A stretch of DNA of 43,635 nucleotides from Apilactobacillus xinyiensis (GTDB lineage: Bacteria > Bacillota > Bacilli > Lactobacillales > Lactobacillaceae): contig NZ_BPLL01000012.1 in the NCBI RefSeq assembly GCF_019656235.1, forward strand, positions 1 through 43,635. The letters are read 5' to 3'. Shown one piece after another: positions 22,904 to 33,765 of this stretch. The notes below the pieces were generated by a model. The model searched no databases. It saw only the letters and a program-made list of their open reading frames with translations, and was not told the origin of the DNA. Position numbers and translations under genes: made by a program. The stretch's first letter is position 1; the number at the start of each line of letters is the position of its first letter.

Positions 22904-23315
22904 ATTTAGTTCTCCCTGCATCTATTTGTTCAATACACCAATCACATAATTCATCTAAACGTTCTTGTTGATGGCTTAATGATAAATAACCCATTAAAGC
23001 CTCAAAACCAGTAGATATACGATAAGTAATTACACTAGTATTCTTAGCATGTGTATAACTTTTAGCGTTACGACCGCGTTTAAAGACTGATATTTCATCT
23101 GCAGATAATTTATCGTCATTTAACATCAAATCAATTAGTGCAGCTTGTGCTTTTGCCGAAACATATTTACGGGCCGTTTTTTGTAAATGATTAGGTTTAG
23201 TTAAACCAATCCCTAACAAATGTTTTCTAACATATACTTCATATATAGAATCGCCTAAATAAGCTAAAGCAATTGCATTTAGTTGATTATAGTCAACTTC
23301 TTGTTCTTTTATCAT
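22893..23315 (-). CDS. mrnC: Mini-ribonuclease III
   Basis: RNase III catalytic domain without a double-stranded RNA-binding domain; matures the 3' and 5' ends of 23S rRNA. The signature [19 protein letters not shown] contains the catalytic Asp at about residue 22. 140 residues is standard. ATG with GAAGGG upstream; 3 nt after cysS. Confidence 0.95.
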   Translation of the reverse strand: MIKEQEVDYNQLNAIALAYLGDSIYEVYVRKHLLGIGLTKPNHLQKTARKYVSAKAQAALIDLMLNDDKLSADEISVFKRGRNAKSYTHAKNTSVITYRISTGFEALMGYLSLSHQQERLDELCDWCIEQIDAGRTKYEK

Positions 23316-23318
23316 TGA

Positions 23319-24725
23319 TTATTCCCTTCTGAAGCGAGTTCCTTGAGCTGTATCTTCAAGAATTATTCCCTTTGATTTCAAGTCTTCTCTAATCTCGTCA
23401 CTACGTGCAAAATTACGTTCTTTACGTGCATTATTACGTTCTTCAATCAGACTTTCAATTTTCGCGTCATTTAAAGTTTCTAATTGTAATTTAACCCCAA
23501 AAATACTAGCCATATTAGATAACTTTTTCAAAATTAAATTTATAGTATCTTTGAATACATATTCTCTTTCTGAATAAACGTTACCCAACTTTGCCAGTTC
23601 ATAAACTTTAGCAATTCCATTTTGAACATTAAAATCATCATCCATAGCATCTTGAAAGTCTGCTTGGATTTGTCTTATCTCTTGATCTATTTTAGGATCA
23701 TTAAACTCATCAGCATTATTCAAACGATATGATAAATTATTATATGCAGTTTGAATTTTTTTCAAATTATTAGATGCTACTTCTAAATTTTTTTGATTAT
23801 ATTGAATAGGTCGACGGTACTGAGTGGTTGACATTAAGAACCTAATTACTTGTGGATCTACTTTCTTAACCAGTTCATGTACGGTTACGAAATTGCCAAG
23901 GGATTTACTCATTTTTTCGTTTTCATCACCAACAGTTACAAATCCATTATGCATCCAATACTTAACAAAAGGTTCACCAGTTTTAGCTTCACTTTGCGCA
24001 CGTTCATTTTCATGATGTGGAAATTCCAAATCTTCACCACCACCATGGATATCAATCGTACTGCCTAAATATTTAGTAGCCATTACCGAGCATTCAATAT
24101 GCCATCCAGGACGACCTTTACCCCAAGGAGATGACCAAGAAATTTCACCTGGTTTGGCGGGTTTCCATAAAACGAAATCAATAGGATCTTCTTTTAAAGC
24201 AAGCTCGGCATCATTAACATGTTCACTAGCTCCAGATTCTAAATCATCAATACTTTCATGAGCTAATAATCCATAAGATTTAAATTTTCTAGCGCGATAG
24301 TAAACATTTCCACTATTTTCATATGCAAAGCCATCTTTAATAAGCACTTGAATAAATTTAATAATATCTTCAATGTTATCAGTAGCTTTAGGGTTTTTAG
24401 TAGCTGGTTCCACATTCAAGGCTTTAACATCTTCATTATAAGCATCAATGTATTTATCAGTTAAAGTCTTAACATCAGTACCTTGTTCATTAGCAGCTTT
24501 TATAATTTTATCGTCTACATCGGTAAAATTAGAAACATAGTTTACTTGATATCCACAATATTCCAAATATTTTCTAATAGTATCAAATGCGACAACACTT
24601 CTGGCATTACCAATATGAATATAGTTGTAGACTGTGGGCCCACAAACATACATATTAACAATTCTTTGATGAATTGGTTCAAAAGTTTCTTTTTTTCTAG
24701 TTAATGTATTATATATACGTAGCAA
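23319..24725 (-). CDS. cysS: Cysteinyl-tRNA synthetase
   Basis: Class I synthetase. HIGH motif is [16 protein letters not shown] is EKMSKSLGN, and zinc ligands are [19 protein letters not shown] and HHENERAQS. The longest frame starts with GTG at 24734, but that GTG is inside AGAGGTG; the TTG at 24725, six bases after it, gives the family-like start [13 protein letters not shown] (468 residues). Own promoter just upstream; followed by mrnC, rlmB, rae1. Confidence 0.97.
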   Translation of the reverse strand: MLRIYNTLTRKKETFEPIHQRIVNMYVCGPTVYNYIHIGNARSVVAFDTIRKYLEYCGYQVNYVSNFTDVDDKIIKAANEQGTDVKTLTDKYIDAYNEDVKALNVEPATKNPKATDNIEDIIKFIQVLIKDGFAYENSGNVYYRARKFKSYGLLAHESIDDLESGASEHVNDAELALKEDPIDFVLWKPAKPGEISWSSPWGKGRPGWHIECSVMATKYLGSTIDIHGGGEDLEFPHHENERAQSEAKTGEPFVKYWMHNGFVTVGDENEKMSKSLGNFVTVHELVKKVDPQVIRFLMSTTQYRRPIQYNQKNLEVASNNLKKIQTAYNNLSYRLNNADEFNDPKIDQEIRQIQADFQDAMDDDFNVQNGIAKVYELAKLGNVYSEREYVFKDTINLILKKLSNMASIFGVKLQLETLNDAKIESLIEERNNARKERNFARSDEIREDLKSKGIILEDTAQGTRFRRE

Positions 24726-24770
24726 ATTGGGCACCTCTAATTCTGTTAATGTTACAATTCACTTTATTTT

Positions 24771-24799
24771 ATCATAATTTGAATATTTATTTTAAGCAA
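24771..24799 (-). promoter_or_regulatory. Candidate cysS promoter
   Basis: Minus strand TTGCTT (24794-24799), 17-nt spacer, TATGAT (24771-24776). The -35 adjoins the T-tract of the gltX terminator. The 5' leader would be only about 40 nt, too short for a T-box. Confidence 0.6.
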
Positions 24800-24800
24800 T

Positions 24801-24831
24801 AATAAAAGGACTGGCCATAATTAACCAGTCC
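24801..24831 (-). terminator. Intrinsic terminator after gltX
   Basis: Stem ggactgg (24808-24814) with ccagtcc (24825-24831), 10-nt loop, minus-strand tail TTTTATT. Confidence 0.88.
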
Positions 24832-24852
24832 AATTACCATATTTATAAATTA

Positions 24853-26343
24853 TTATTTATTAATTTGCTTTAAAGTTTGATCAATATGTTCTAAAGCTTT
24901 TTCTCTACCAATTAATTCAATTGATTCTGGTAGTTCTGGTCCATGCATTTCATGAGTTACCGCAATTCTAATTGGCATCCATAATTTACGACCTTTAATA
25001 CCGGTATCTTTTTGAATAGATTTAATAGTGCTTAGGATTTCTACCTTATCAAAAATGTCAATTTTACTAATACGTTCAGCAAATTCTTTTAGAACTACTG
25101 GAGCAGTATCATTATTAATTTCTTCTAAGGATTCACCATCTATTTGTTCTGGTTCATTAAAGAAAACACTGGCCATTTCATTAATTTGAGCCATGTAGCT
25201 CATTTGTTGTTTATAAACATTAATTAACTTACGTGCCCATTCAATTGTTTTAGCATCAGGTTGTTTAGGTAAGTTACCCTTAGCAATCAATTGACGTAAT
25301 GCTAAATCCATAACTACATCTTCATCACTAGATTTAACATATTGATTATTGATCCATTCTAATTTTTTATTATCAAAATTAGCAGGTGACTTACTCAAAC
25401 GGTTTTCATCATACATCTTGATAAATTGTTGTTTAGAGAAGATTTCATCTTCACCCTTTGGAGACCAACCTAGTAATGTAATAAAGTTAAACATTGCATC
25501 TGGTAAGTATCCTAAGTCTCTATATTGTTCAATAAATTGAATAATTGATTCATCACGTTTACTCAATTTTTTACCAGTATCAGCACTAGTGATTAAACTC
25601 ATATGACCAAATTTAGGAGCTTCCCAACCAAATGCTTCATACATCATTAATTGTTTAGGTGTATTAGCAACATGGTCATCACCACGGAAAACATGTGATA
25701 TTTTCATTTCGTGGTCATCAACAATAACCGCAAAATTATAAGTAGGCATTCCATCACGTTTAACAATGACAAAGTCACCACCGATGGTATCTGAGTTAAA
25801 GGAAACATGTCCTTTTACAATATCATCCCATGCATATTCAGTATTTTTAGGTACTCTAAAACGAATAACTGGTTTTAAACCTTTAGCTTCCGATTCAGCC
25901 ATTGATTGTTTAATTTCTTCATCAGTCATACCAGCATATTCATATTCATAATGAGGCATAACGCCGCGTGCACGTTGTTCTTCACGATCAGCAGTTAATT
26001 CTTCTTCTGTACGGTATGAGTAGTAAGCTTTATCTTCATCTAATAACTTTTGAATTAATGGAGTGTAAATAGATTTTCTTTCAGATTGTCTATATGGTCC
26101 ATATTCACCAGGCTTATCTGGACCTTCATCCCAATCTAAACCTAACCATTTTAGATTATCTAGTTGACTTTTTTCACCATCAGCTACATTTCGTTTAGTA
26201 TCGGTATCTTCTATACGAATTATGAACTTTCCCTTATTATGTCTTGCAAATAAGTAATTAAAAATAGCAGTTCTTGCGTTACCGATATGTAAATGTCCTG
26301 TAGGACTTGGTGCATATCTAACACGAATAGAGTTCTTAGCCAA
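24853..26343 (-). CDS. gltX: Glutamyl-tRNA synthetase
   Basis: Class I synthetase charging tRNA-Glu, and probably tRNA-Gln as well (then amidated) as in most Firmicutes. HIGH motif is [13 protein letters not shown] near residues 12-24; KMSKS equivalent is KKLSKRDES. 496 residues. Start is TTG with GGAG upstream. It is the last gene of dut-radA-yacL-gltX, 91 nt after yacL. Confidence 0.96.
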   Translation of the reverse strand: MAKNSIRVRYAPSPTGHLHIGNARTAIFNYLFARHNKGKFIIRIEDTDTKRNVADGEKSQLDNLKWLGLDWDEGPDKPGEYGPYRQSERKSIYTPLIQKLLDEDKAYYSYRTEEELTADREEQRARGVMPHYEYEYAGMTDEEIKQSMAESEAKGLKPVIRFRVPKNTEYAWDDIVKGHVSFNSDTIGGDFVIVKRDGMPTYNFAVIVDDHEMKISHVFRGDDHVANTPKQLMMYEAFGWEAPKFGHMSLITSADTGKKLSKRDESIIQFIEQYRDLGYLPDAMFNFITLLGWSPKGEDEIFSKQQFIKMYDENRLSKSPANFDNKKLEWINNQYVKSSDEDVVMDLALRQLIAKGNLPKQPDAKTIEWARKLINVYKQQMSYMAQINEMASVFFNEPEQIDGESLEEINNDTAPVVLKEFAERISKIDIFDKVEILSTIKSIQKDTGIKGRKLWMPIRIAVTHEMHGPELPESIELIGREKALEHIDQTLKQINK

Positions 26344-26434
26344 TGCGTATTCTCCTCTTTATAATAAAATTTAATCTTTAATATCAATATAAGTTTACAA
26401 TGAAAAAAAGTAAAAATAAAGTGCTCACAAACTA

Positions 26435-27520
26435 TTATTTATCAATTTTAGCAAATATCATTTTACCAGCATCAGTTTGTAGGGCACTAGTAACTGTAAC
26501 ATTTAATAATTGATTCATATGATCACGACCTTCTTCGACAACCACCATAGTTCCGTCATCTAAGTAGGCCACTCCTTGTCTTCTTTCAGTTCCCTTTTTA
26601 ACTACAGTAACTTGCATAGATTCACCAGGTAAAACTTTTTGTTTTAGAGCATTAGATAATACGTTAATGTTCAAAACATTAACTTTTTGAAATGAAATAA
26701 CCTTATTTAGGTTGTAATCATTAGTAACGATTACCCCATTAATGTCCTTAGCCAGTTGAATTAGTTTACTGTCTACTTCAGATATTTGTTTGTAATCTTT
26801 ATCATACATTTCAATCGGCATAATTTTTTCACTTTGCAATTTATTTAAGATGTCGAGTCCTCTACGTCCTCTAACACGTTTAACACTATCACTAGAATCA
26901 GCAATATATTGCAATTCATATAAAACGAAGTTTGGAACTACTAATGTTCCTTCCAAAAAACCAGTTTTTACTAAATCATAAATACGCCCATCAATTAAAA
27001 TATTAGTATCCAATATTTTATAGTTATTATTTTTAACATTTGAGCTACTACTAGAATTATTACGTTTAATACTAAAATGAAAAAGTTTACCCCAATCATT
27101 AATTCTAGTAGTTCCCAAAATAAATCCAAAATATCCTAAGAAAAGCATTAAAACAATTGGAATAATAGTGTTAATTAAGAATGTCTGGGATCTAAATAAA
27201 ACGATAGAAACTAAAATTGCTAAAACTAATCCCAATATCATTCCAATTACACCCATTAATAAATATAATGGACTTTTTCTTGAAAGATATTTTTCTGTTC
27301 GGTCTAACATATTTTTAATCTGATTTGTTAATAAAAATGATAGTCCTAGAAAAATTAAACATCCTAAGATAAAGTCAGTAAAAATATTATTTAAAAATTT
27401 TACGTTGTAAAAATTGACTACAAACCAAAGGTCAGGTAGATAAACAATTCCAATGGCTCCACCAATTATGGTTAAAATAGATTGAATAATTCTGGTTCGA
27501 TTTAAAGATTTCATTCCCAT
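26435..27520 (-). CDS. yacL: PIN/TRAM-domain membrane protein YacL
   Basis: About four hydrophobic segments (residues 10-150) are followed by a PIN nuclease-like domain (LDTNILIDGRIYDLVKTGFL; VVTNDYNLNKV with conserved Asp residues) and a C-terminal TRAM domain (KKGTERRQGVAYLDDGTMVV). 361 residues. The family is conserved next to radA and gltX in Firmicutes; an RNA-related role is assumed but unproven. ATG with GGAG 5 nt upstream; 12 nt after radA. Confidence 0.92.
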   Translation of the reverse strand: MGMKSLNRTRIIQSILTIIGGAIGIVYLPDLWFVVNFYNVKFLNNIFTDFILGCLIFLGLSFLLTNQIKNMLDRTEKYLSRKSPLYLLMGVIGMILGLVLAILVSIVLFRSQTFLINTIIPIVLMLFLGYFGFILGTTRINDWGKLFHFSIKRNNSSSSSNVKNNNYKILDTNILIDGRIYDLVKTGFLEGTLVVPNFVLYELQYIADSSDSVKRVRGRRGLDILNKLQSEKIMPIEMYDKDYKQISEVDSKLIQLAKDINGVIVTNDYNLNKVISFQKVNVLNINVLSNALKQKVLPGESMQVTVVKKGTERRQGVAYLDDGTMVVVEEGRDHMNQLLNVTVTSALQTDAGKMIFAKIDK

Positions 27521-27532
27521 TTGAACTCCTTT

Positions 27533-28912
27533 CTATCCTATTGCAATTTTTAGAGCTTCAGATAATGTAGAAACTCCTACAATTTCAATATCTTTAGGAT
27601 AATTCCATCCATTTAAATTATTTTTAGGCAACAATACTCTTTTAAAGCCTAATTTTTTTGCTTCAGCTACCCTAGATTCGATTCGACTAACTCTTCTAAT
27701 TTCACCGGTCAAACCAATCTCACCAATATAGCAATCAGTTGCATTAGTGCCTATGTTTTTATAACTAGAAGCTATACTTACCGCAATTGCTAAATCAATT
27801 GCTGGCTCATTCAATTTTACACCACCTGCAGCTTTTAAATAAGCGTCTTGATTTTGCAACATTAAACCTGCTCTTTTTTCTAAAACTGCCATTAATAGAG
27901 CAACCCGGTTACGATCCAGTCCAGTTGCAGTTCTTTGCGCATTACCAAATACTGACTGTGTGATTAGCGCTTGAATTTCAACTAAAATCGGTCGAGTTCC
28001 CTCCATAGAGACCACAATTGCTGAACCGGTAGCATTTTTTAAACGTTCTTCTAAAAACACTTCCGAAGGATTAGATACTTCTTTTAACCCTTCACCACGC
28101 ATTTCAAATATTCCTAGCTCATCAGTAGAACCAAAACGATTTTTTACGGCACGTAAAATACGATATGAATGATGCATATCACCTTCAAAATATAAAACTG
28201 TATCAACCATATGTTCTAAAGTTTTTGGACCAGCAATAGCTCCACCTTTAGTAACATGGCCAACTACAAATACTGTAATTCCATTACTTTTAGCTATATT
28301 CATTAATTCCGCTGTAATCGCCCTTACTTGTCCAATGGAACCGACATTTGAATCTACTTCTGGTTCTTGAATGGTTTGAATTGAATCAACAACTACAATA
28401 TCCGGATTAATATCGTTAATAGCTGAACGAATCAACTGCATATCAGTTTCTGGATAAATATAAACCTGTGAGTTGTCCACTATTAGGCGATCAGCTCGCA
28501 TTTTAATTTGATTAGCACTTTCTTCGCCTGAAACATATAATACCTTTTGTTTTCTTTGACTTAATTGTCCTGAAATTTGTAATAGCAGTGTTGATTTACC
28601 AATCCCCGGGTCACCACCAATTAAAACTAGTGAACTCGGAACGACACCACCACCCAATACGCGGTTAAATTCTTCAGATTCAGTTTCTATTCTAGGTTCA
28701 TCTTGTGCTTTTATTTCACCAATTAGTTCTGGCTTGGTATGATTACTATTGCTAGCTGAGTTAAAACTACTAACGCGTGTTTTACTACTAGTACTTTGTA
28801 CTTTTTCTTCTACAAATGTATTCCACTTTGAACAATTAGGACAACGCCCTAAATATTTTGGTGAAATATATCCACAATCTTGACAAACAAATTGGGTCTT
28901 TAATTTTGCCAA
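27533..28912 (-). CDS. radA: DNA repair protein RadA
   Basis: RecA-like branch-migration helicase in recombination and natural transformation. A four-cysteine zinc finger (C10, C13, C24, C27), Walker [11 protein letters not shown], the RadA-specific KNRFG ([11 protein letters not shown]) and a Lon-like C-terminal domain (ending at about 459) are present in order. Start is TTG with GGGGG upstream. It lies 15 nt after dut. Confidence 0.97.
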   Translation of the reverse strand: MAKLKTQFVCQDCGYISPKYLGRCPNCSKWNTFVEEKVQSTSSKTRVSSFNSASNSNHTKPELIGEIKAQDEPRIETESEEFNRVLGGGVVPSSLVLIGGDPGIGKSTLLLQISGQLSQRKQKVLYVSGEESANQIKMRADRLIVDNSQVYIYPETDMQLIRSAINDINPDIVVVDSIQTIQEPEVDSNVGSIGQVRAITAELMNIAKSNGITVFVVGHVTKGGAIAGPKTLEHMVDTVLYFEGDMHHSYRILRAVKNRFGSTDELGIFEMRGEGLKEVSNPSEVFLEERLKNATGSAIVVSMEGTRPILVEIQALITQSVFGNAQRTATGLDRNRVALLMAVLEKRAGLMLQNQDAYLKAAGGVKLNEPAIDLAIAVSIASSYKNIGTNATDCYIGEIGLTGEIRRVSRIESRVAEAKKLGFKRVLLPKNNLNGWNYPKDIEIVGVSTLSEALKIAIG

Positions 28913-28927
28913 TTAAATTCCCCCTTA

Positions 28928-29464
28928 TTATTTTCCTGAAGATCCAAAACCACCATTACGTTTTGTTGTGATAGCATCTTCATTGTCTACAGTTAAAAAT
29001 GGCATAAATATACCTTGTCCTATACGTTCACCTTTTTTTATTTTTCGATCAGTTAAGCCAAAATTCATTAACTGAATATAAATTTCACCTTCATTTTTTT
29101 CGTTATTATAATAATCAGCATCAATAACTCCAATTCCATTAGGTAAAATCATATTTCTCTTAAGTGGTCCACTAGAACGATTAGCAATAATCAATACTTC
29201 ATCAGATTGCATATATGCCTTTATACCTGTAGGCACCAGCAAAGGTTTTATAATTTGGTGAGCTTTTTCCATATTATCATTAGAAATTGATTTTTCATGT
29301 TTTAAAGCCCATAAAACTTTTAAAAATCCTAACTTCCAAATTGAAGGCAAGACGAAATCACTTGCACTCTCAAAATCATAACCAGCAGATTGTTGAGTTG
29401 CTCTGCGAGGTAAATTAATGTTTTTATCTTTATACTTTGAAACTATTTCAAATCCACGTTTCAT
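28928..29464 (-). CDS. dut: dUTP diphosphatase-like protein
   Basis: Trimeric all-beta dUTPase fold that hydrolyses dUTP to dUMP and PPi. Motif 1 is QQSAGYDFES, motif 2 ANRSSGPLKRNM, motif 3 GIGVIDADYYNNE and the C-terminal P-loop-like motif 5 GGFGSSGK. It is 178 residues, about 30 longer than E. coli Dut, because of an insert after motif 1 (about residues 38-75). This longer form is common in lactobacilli. ATG at 29464 lies 8 nt after AGGA; another ATG three codons upstream has no ribosome site. Confidence 0.9.
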   Translation of the reverse strand: MKRGFEIVSKYKDKNINLPRRATQQSAGYDFESASDFVLPSIWKLGFLKVLWALKHEKSISNDNMEKAHQIIKPLLVPTGIKAYMQSDEVLIIANRSSGPLKRNMILPNGIGVIDADYYNNEKNEGEIYIQLMNFGLTDRKIKKGERIGQGIFMPFLTVDNEDAITTKRNGGFGSSGK

Positions 29465-29710
29465 AATCCACATCCTAAAATAAATTTTAATAATATCATA
29501 TGCTATTTTAAAACAAATATCATGCTACATAAATACGTTTTTTTATTTGACAAACACTTATTAAGCATAGAAAATTATAGTAATGGGTTTAAATATATGT
29601 TTTAATTATTAAGGATTATACTAAATTAACGAATTTATTTATACTATGTCTAACATTTAATTTATAACACACTCAGAGTATTTAAAATATATAGAGGAGA
29701 AATTTATGCT
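29465..29710. other. Divergent dut/rpiA spacer
   Basis: A 246-nt, very AT-rich spacer between divergent genes. A TTGACA at 29547-29552 on the plus strand has only a poor -10 (GAAAAT, 17 nt on). I see no hairpin, riboswitch or small ORF that I can support. Confidence 0.5.
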
Positions 29711-30394
29711 ATGGATAAAGAATCAATGAAAAAAATAGCTGGTCAAGAGGCTGTTAAATATATACAAGATGGAATGACCGTTGGTTTAGGCACTGGTTCC
29801 ACTGTTAAATATCTTTTAGATGCACTGGGTGCAAGAGTTGTAAATGAAAATTTAAGAATAATTGGTGTTCCCACTTCTAACCGTTCAGCTAAAAGAGCTC
29901 GCGACTTAGGAATTGAAGTTAGAAGTATTGATGATGTTGACCATATTGATTTAACTATCGATGGAGCAGACCAAATCGACGAAAATTTCCAAGGAATTAA
30001 GGGTGGCGGAATTGCTCATTTACGAGAAAAAATTGTTGCAATTAATTCTGATAAAAATTTATGGATCGTTGATGACACCAAAATGGCTAAAAATTTAGGC
30101 TCTTTTCCACTTCCCTTAGAAGTTACTCCTTACGGAAGTACACATTTACTAAAAAGATTAGATTCAATGGGATTTAATCCTAAGTTTAGAACTAACGCAA
30201 AGGGCCAGCACGTTTTAACACATGCTGATAACTACATTATTGATTTAAATTTAGGATATATTGAACATCCCCATCAACTAGAAAAAGTATTGAACAATAT
30301 GACTGGGATTGTAGAACACGGTCTATTTTTAGACATTGTTGATGTTGTAATTGCTGGTACTAGTGAAGGTCCAAAAACTTTCAAAGCAAGATAA
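29711..30394 (+). CDS. rpiA: Ribose-5-phosphate isomerase A
   Basis: Interconverts ribose-5-phosphate and ribulose-5-phosphate. Conserved motifs: [13 protein letters not shown] (residues 25-37), [11 protein letters not shown] (catalytic Asp), [14 protein letters not shown] and IVDDTKMA. 227 residues. GAGGAG is 11 nt upstream of the ATG. Monocistronic, with a strong terminator before pepC. Confidence 0.96.
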   Translation: MDKESMKKIAGQEAVKYIQDGMTVGLGTGSTVKYLLDALGARVVNENLRIIGVPTSNRSAKRARDLGIEVRSIDDVDHIDLTIDGADQIDENFQGIKGGGIAHLREKIVAINSDKNLWIVDDTKMAKNLGSFPLPLEVTPYGSTHLLKRLDSMGFNPKFRTNAKGQHVLTHADNYIIDLNLGYIEHPHQLEKVLNNMTGIVEHGLFLDIVDVVIAGTSEGPKTFKAR

Positions 30395-30412
30395 TTTTAA
30401 TTTTTTTCTAAT

Positions 30413-30451
30413 AAAAAAGCACCTAGTATATCTATACTAAGGTGCTTTTTT
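30413..30451 (+). terminator. Terminator after rpiA
   Basis: Stem aaaaaagcacc-tagtata with tatacta-aggtgctttttt around a very short loop, followed by T residues. Confidence 0.9.
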
Positions 30452-30453
30452 GG

Positions 30454-30482
30454 TTGGTAATATTAGAAATATGATGTACAAT
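30454..30482 (+). promoter_or_regulatory. Candidate pepC promoter
   Basis: TTGGTA (30454-30459), 17-nt spacer, TACAAT (30477-30482), 27 nt before the pepC ATG and directly after the rpiA terminator. Confidence 0.6.
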
Positions 30483-30508
30483 ATTAAAATAATAAGGGAG
30501 GAATTTTC

Positions 30509-31855
30509 ATGGGAAAAAGTATTAGTTTAGATGATGTACAAAAATATCAAAATAATCTTAACGAAAGAAAAGAAGCTAAGGTAATGCAAAGATCCATTAG
30601 TAATGATGGAATTTCAAATGCAGCAACCGACTTAAAAGCTCAAGGAAAAATGGATCCCGTATTTTCAGTAGAATTAGATACTGGTGAAGTTGCTAACCAA
30701 AAACGTAGTGGCCGTTGTTGGATTTTCGCCGCTTTAAACACAATGAGACACCACTTGGCTGATGTGTTTAACATTAAAGGCGACTTTGAATTATCACAAA
30801 GTTATACTTTCTTCTGGGATAAATTTGAAAAATCAAATTGGTTTTTAGAAAATGTTTTAAAAACTGCTGATCAACCTCTTACTTCTAGAAAAGTTGCTTG
30901 GTTAATGGAAACACCTCAACAAGATGGTGGTCAATGGGATATGTTGTGTGCCATTGTCAATAAGTATGGAGTAGCACCTAAAGCTGCTATGCCAGAAACT
31001 GCCAACAGCAGTGACTCAAGCTCATTAAACGCTGTTTTAAACTTAAAATTAAGAAAAGATGCTTCTATTTTGAGAAAAATGGTTGCAGATAATGAAAATG
31101 AATCAGCAATTTCAGCTAAAAAAGATGAAATGCTTAATGAAATCTACCGTATGCTAGTTTATTCTCTAGGTGAACCAGTTAAGGAATTTAATTTTGAATA
31201 TCGTGATAAAGATAAAAACTATCACATTGACAAAAATTTAACTCCAAAATCATTCTTTGATAAATACGTTAATGTTAATTTAGATGACTATGTTTCAATT
31301 ATCAACTCACCTACCGATGACAAACCATACAACAAGACATACACTGTCGAAATGTTAGGAAATGTTGTCGATGGCAGACAAGTAAAACATTTAAACTTAG
31401 ACATTGATGAATTTACTAAATTAGCAGTTAAACAACTTGAAAACGGTGAAAGTGTTTGGTTTGGTAGCGATGTTGTCCAAAAATCAGATCGCAAAAACGG
31501 TATCTTAGATGATAACTTATTTGTGGAAGATGAACTATTTGACGTAGATTTATCATTAACTAAAGCTGAACAACTTGACTATGGTCAAAGTGTTATGGAC
31601 CACGCTATGGTATTAACTGGTGTGGACATTGTTGATGGTCAACCAACTAAATGGAAAGTTGAAAACAGTTGGGGTAACAAAGTTGGTACTAAAGGATATT
31701 TTGTAATGAGTCATTCATGGTTTAAGAAATTTGCATACCAAGTTGTTATCAATAAAAAATATTTATCAGATGCTCTACAAAAGGCACAAAGCGAAAAGCC
31801 AGTCGTTTTAGACCCTTGGGATCCAATGGGAACTTTGGCATTTAACGAAAAATAA
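30509..31855 (+). CDS. pepC: Aminopeptidase C (bleomycin hydrolase family, C1B)
   Basis: Cytoplasmic hexameric cysteine aminopeptidase of lactic acid bacteria. The catalytic triad is intact: Cys70 in SGRCWIFAALN, His365 in MDHAMVLTGV and Asn386 in VENSWG. 448 residues with the usual C-terminal extension that enters the active-site cleft. ATG has GGGAGG upstream. With DtpT it supports use of peptides as an amino-acid source. Confidence 0.97.
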   Translation: MGKSISLDDVQKYQNNLNERKEAKVMQRSISNDGISNAATDLKAQGKMDPVFSVELDTGEVANQKRSGRCWIFAALNTMRHHLADVFNIKGDFELSQSYTFFWDKFEKSNWFLENVLKTADQPLTSRKVAWLMETPQQDGGQWDMLCAIVNKYGVAPKAAMPETANSSDSSSLNAVLNLKLRKDASILRKMVADNENESAISAKKDEMLNEIYRMLVYSLGEPVKEFNFEYRDKDKNYHIDKNLTPKSFFDKYVNVNLDDYVSIINSPTDDKPYNKTYTVEMLGNVVDGRQVKHLNLDIDEFTKLAVKQLENGESVWFGSDVVQKSDRKNGILDDNLFVEDELFDVDLSLTKAEQLDYGQSVMDHAMVLTGVDIVDGQPTKWKVENSWGNKVGTKGYFVMSHSWFKKFAYQVVINKKYLSDALQKAQSEKPVVLDPWDPMGTLAFNEK

Positions 31856-31885
31856 TTTATAATTGTATCTGTAGTTTATCAAGCA

Positions 31886-31920
31886 GTAAAAAGCGTGGAT
31901 TAATATCCACGCTTTTTTAC
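31886..31920. terminator. Bidirectional terminator between pepC and the mutase gene
   Basis: Stem aaaaagcgtggat with atccacgctttttt around a 4-nt loop. It can serve pepC (plus) and the convergent phosphoglycerate mutase gene (minus). Confidence 0.88.
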
Positions 31921-31924
31921 TTTG

Positions 31925-32593
31925 CTATATTATTTTTTTATCTATTATCTCCATTCGACTATTCAATGTATAAATTATAGGTTGAGCATTAGGTACTTCA
32001 ACTGCATTAAGTTCATCATCAGAAATTTTTTCTAAAAATTTAATTAAAACTCGTAAAGTAGATCCATGAGCTACTACTAACTGATTCTTATTATTGATTA
32101 GATTAGGAGCTATATAATTAACCCAATATGGAATTAACCTTTTATAGGCCATTGATAAGCTTTCGCCTAACGGTTCTAATATCCCACAGTTACAATAATT
32201 AAAAATAGCATCTGAAGGATTCAATAGTGGTGGTAAACCATAAAAACCTCGTCGCCAAGTATTAAACTTTTCAATACCGTATTTTTCTTTTATTAATTGT
32301 TTATTTTTACCACGTAAGGCTCCATAATGTCTTTCATTTAAACGCCATGACTTGTGCTCATCAATATATAATTGATTAATTTCTTCCAAAACAATATTAG
32401 CTGTCTTAATTGCTCTTAGTAAAAGCGATGTGTGCACATCTGAAAAATGTAAATTTTCAGAAAATAATTTCTGCCCAGCTAAGTGAGCTTGTTCTTCTCC
32501 AGCATTAGTTAAAGGAACATCATTCCAACCAGTAAATATATTATTTTTATTAGCCAAACTTTGTCCATGACGCATAATAACTAGCTTAACCAA
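31925..32593 (-). CDS. Phosphoglycerate mutase-like protein (histidine phosphatase superfamily)
   Basis: Similar to 2,3-bisphosphoglycerate-dependent mutase (GpmA). The phospho-His motif is MRHGQSLANKNNIFTGWND (residues 7-25); NERHYGALRG and VVAHGSTLRVL supply further active-site residues. It departs from true GpmA at the usual WRRSYDxPPP segment, here WRRGFYGLPPLL, so it is probably a divergent paralogue whose substrate is uncertain. Start is TTG with a weak AAGAAG. It lies 23 nt after the EamA transporter gene. Confidence 0.8.
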   Translation of the reverse strand: MVKLVIMRHGQSLANKNNIFTGWNDVPLTNAGEEQAHLAGQKLFSENLHFSDVHTSLLLRAIKTANIVLEEINQLYIDEHKSWRLNERHYGALRGKNKQLIKEKYGIEKFNTWRRGFYGLPPLLNPSDAIFNYCNCGILEPLGESLSMAYKRLIPYWVNYIAPNLINNKNQLVVAHGSTLRVLIKFLEKISDDELNAVEVPNAQPIIYTLNSRMEIIDKKII

Positions 32594-32616
32594 CTTATCA
32601 TCTTCTTTAATTGTTT

Positions 32617-33564
32617 TTATGCCTTCATTCCAGAATTTTTAGTTTCAATTTGATTACCAACAAAAGTAATTACAGAACCAATTAGAATTATAATTATTCC
32701 AATGATTGTATTTAAAGTAATATGCTCACCAATCAATATCATAGCTAAAATGGGGGCCAATCCTGGTTTAATGAAAAATACTAATGATGCCATTGAAACT
32801 CCAGACAGGTCCATAGCTAAGAAATAAAAAGCAAATCCCCCACCTGTGACACATACACTAACAAAAAATAGAATCCAAAAATAATTCAAATTAACATTTT
32901 GTATTATGGGCATACTAGCAAAATCTTTCAACCAATTAATTGAAGCCATTTTATTGGATATAAATGGAACATGTGACAATGAAATTAGTATAAGTAGTTC
33001 AATTGAACCTATTAGAAAAGTATAACAAGTCATTTTTAAGCCACTATATCCTGTCACGAAAGAACCCCATCTAGTAACAATACTATAAAGTCCAAACGTT
33101 ATCGCTGAACCAATTGCCAATGAAAGTCCTAACGGATTAGTTAAATTAACCGGATTAACAATTACTAGCAAACCAATAACCGATACAACAAGTGATATAA
33201 AACTAACTCTAGTAATCTTTTCTCTTAGAATTAAAAGTGCAAATAAAATAGCAAAAATAGGATTGCAGCTAAACAACACCGCTACGGTAGATGCCTTATC
33301 ATACACGACTGCAAATTGAAAAAGCGTCATACTTACAACAACACATAAAAATCCAGTTAACATAAAAATTAGTATATTCTTTATCTTAAAGCCAATTTTA
33401 GCATGATCACTAAGGGTAAATGGAATTAAGACTAATCCACCTATAAAAAAACGAATTAAATTTAACTGAATGGGATTGAAAGCACCACCTGCACTTTTAA
33501 GTGCTATTTCCATAGAACTAAACATAAAGGTTGAAATTATTATGTATAAAAAAGTTTTTCGCAA
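32617..33564 (-). CDS. EamA/DMT-family transporter
   Basis: About ten membrane segments in two EamA repeats (about residues 5-140 and 150-300); the second repeat opens with LGLSLAIGSAITFGLYSIVTRWG. Substrate unknown; relatives export amino acids or metabolites. The longest frame starts at 33600, but GGAG lies inside it and a TTG at 33564 follows 10 nt later, giving MRKTFLYIIISTFMFSSMEI and 315 residues. Likely co-transcribed with the mutase-like gene. Confidence 0.85.
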   Translation of the reverse strand: MRKTFLYIIISTFMFSSMEIALKSAGGAFNPIQLNLIRFFIGGLVLIPFTLSDHAKIGFKIKNILIFMLTGFLCVVVSMTLFQFAVVYDKASTVAVLFSCNPIFAILFALLILREKITRVSFISLVVSVIGLLVIVNPVNLTNPLGLSLAIGSAITFGLYSIVTRWGSFVTGYSGLKMTCYTFLIGSIELLILISLSHVPFISNKMASINWLKDFASMPIIQNVNLNYFWILFFVSVCVTGGGFAFYFLAMDLSGVSMASLVFFIKPGLAPILAMILIGEHITLNTIIGIIIILIGSVITFVGNQIETKNSGMKA

Positions 33565-33734
33565 AATAAAAAATCTCCTTTTCCAAATAAAATTGTGCAA
33601 AAATAATAAAAAAATGATAATATAGTGTATCTGAAAGCTACTAAATATTTGTTATAATTAAAAAAAGAATAAATAATATTATTTTTTATTGATATATAAT
33701 AATAAAGTTAGTAGCATTTGAATTATAACATAAC

Positions 33735-33765
33735 GTACTTTACTGTTATTATTGTATTAAAGTAC
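33735..33765 (+). repeat. Inverted repeat at the LCP-gene promoter
   Basis: Perfect 8-bp arms GTACTTTA (33735-33742) and TAAAGTAC (33758-33765), with centres 23 bp apart. The right arm lies between the candidate -35 and -10, a position suited to an operator. Confidence 0.5.

Noticed and set aside
24726-24800. T-box riboswitch before cysS
   Set aside because: The candidate promoter leaves a leader of about 40 nt, and no T-box sequence or specifier hairpin is visible.
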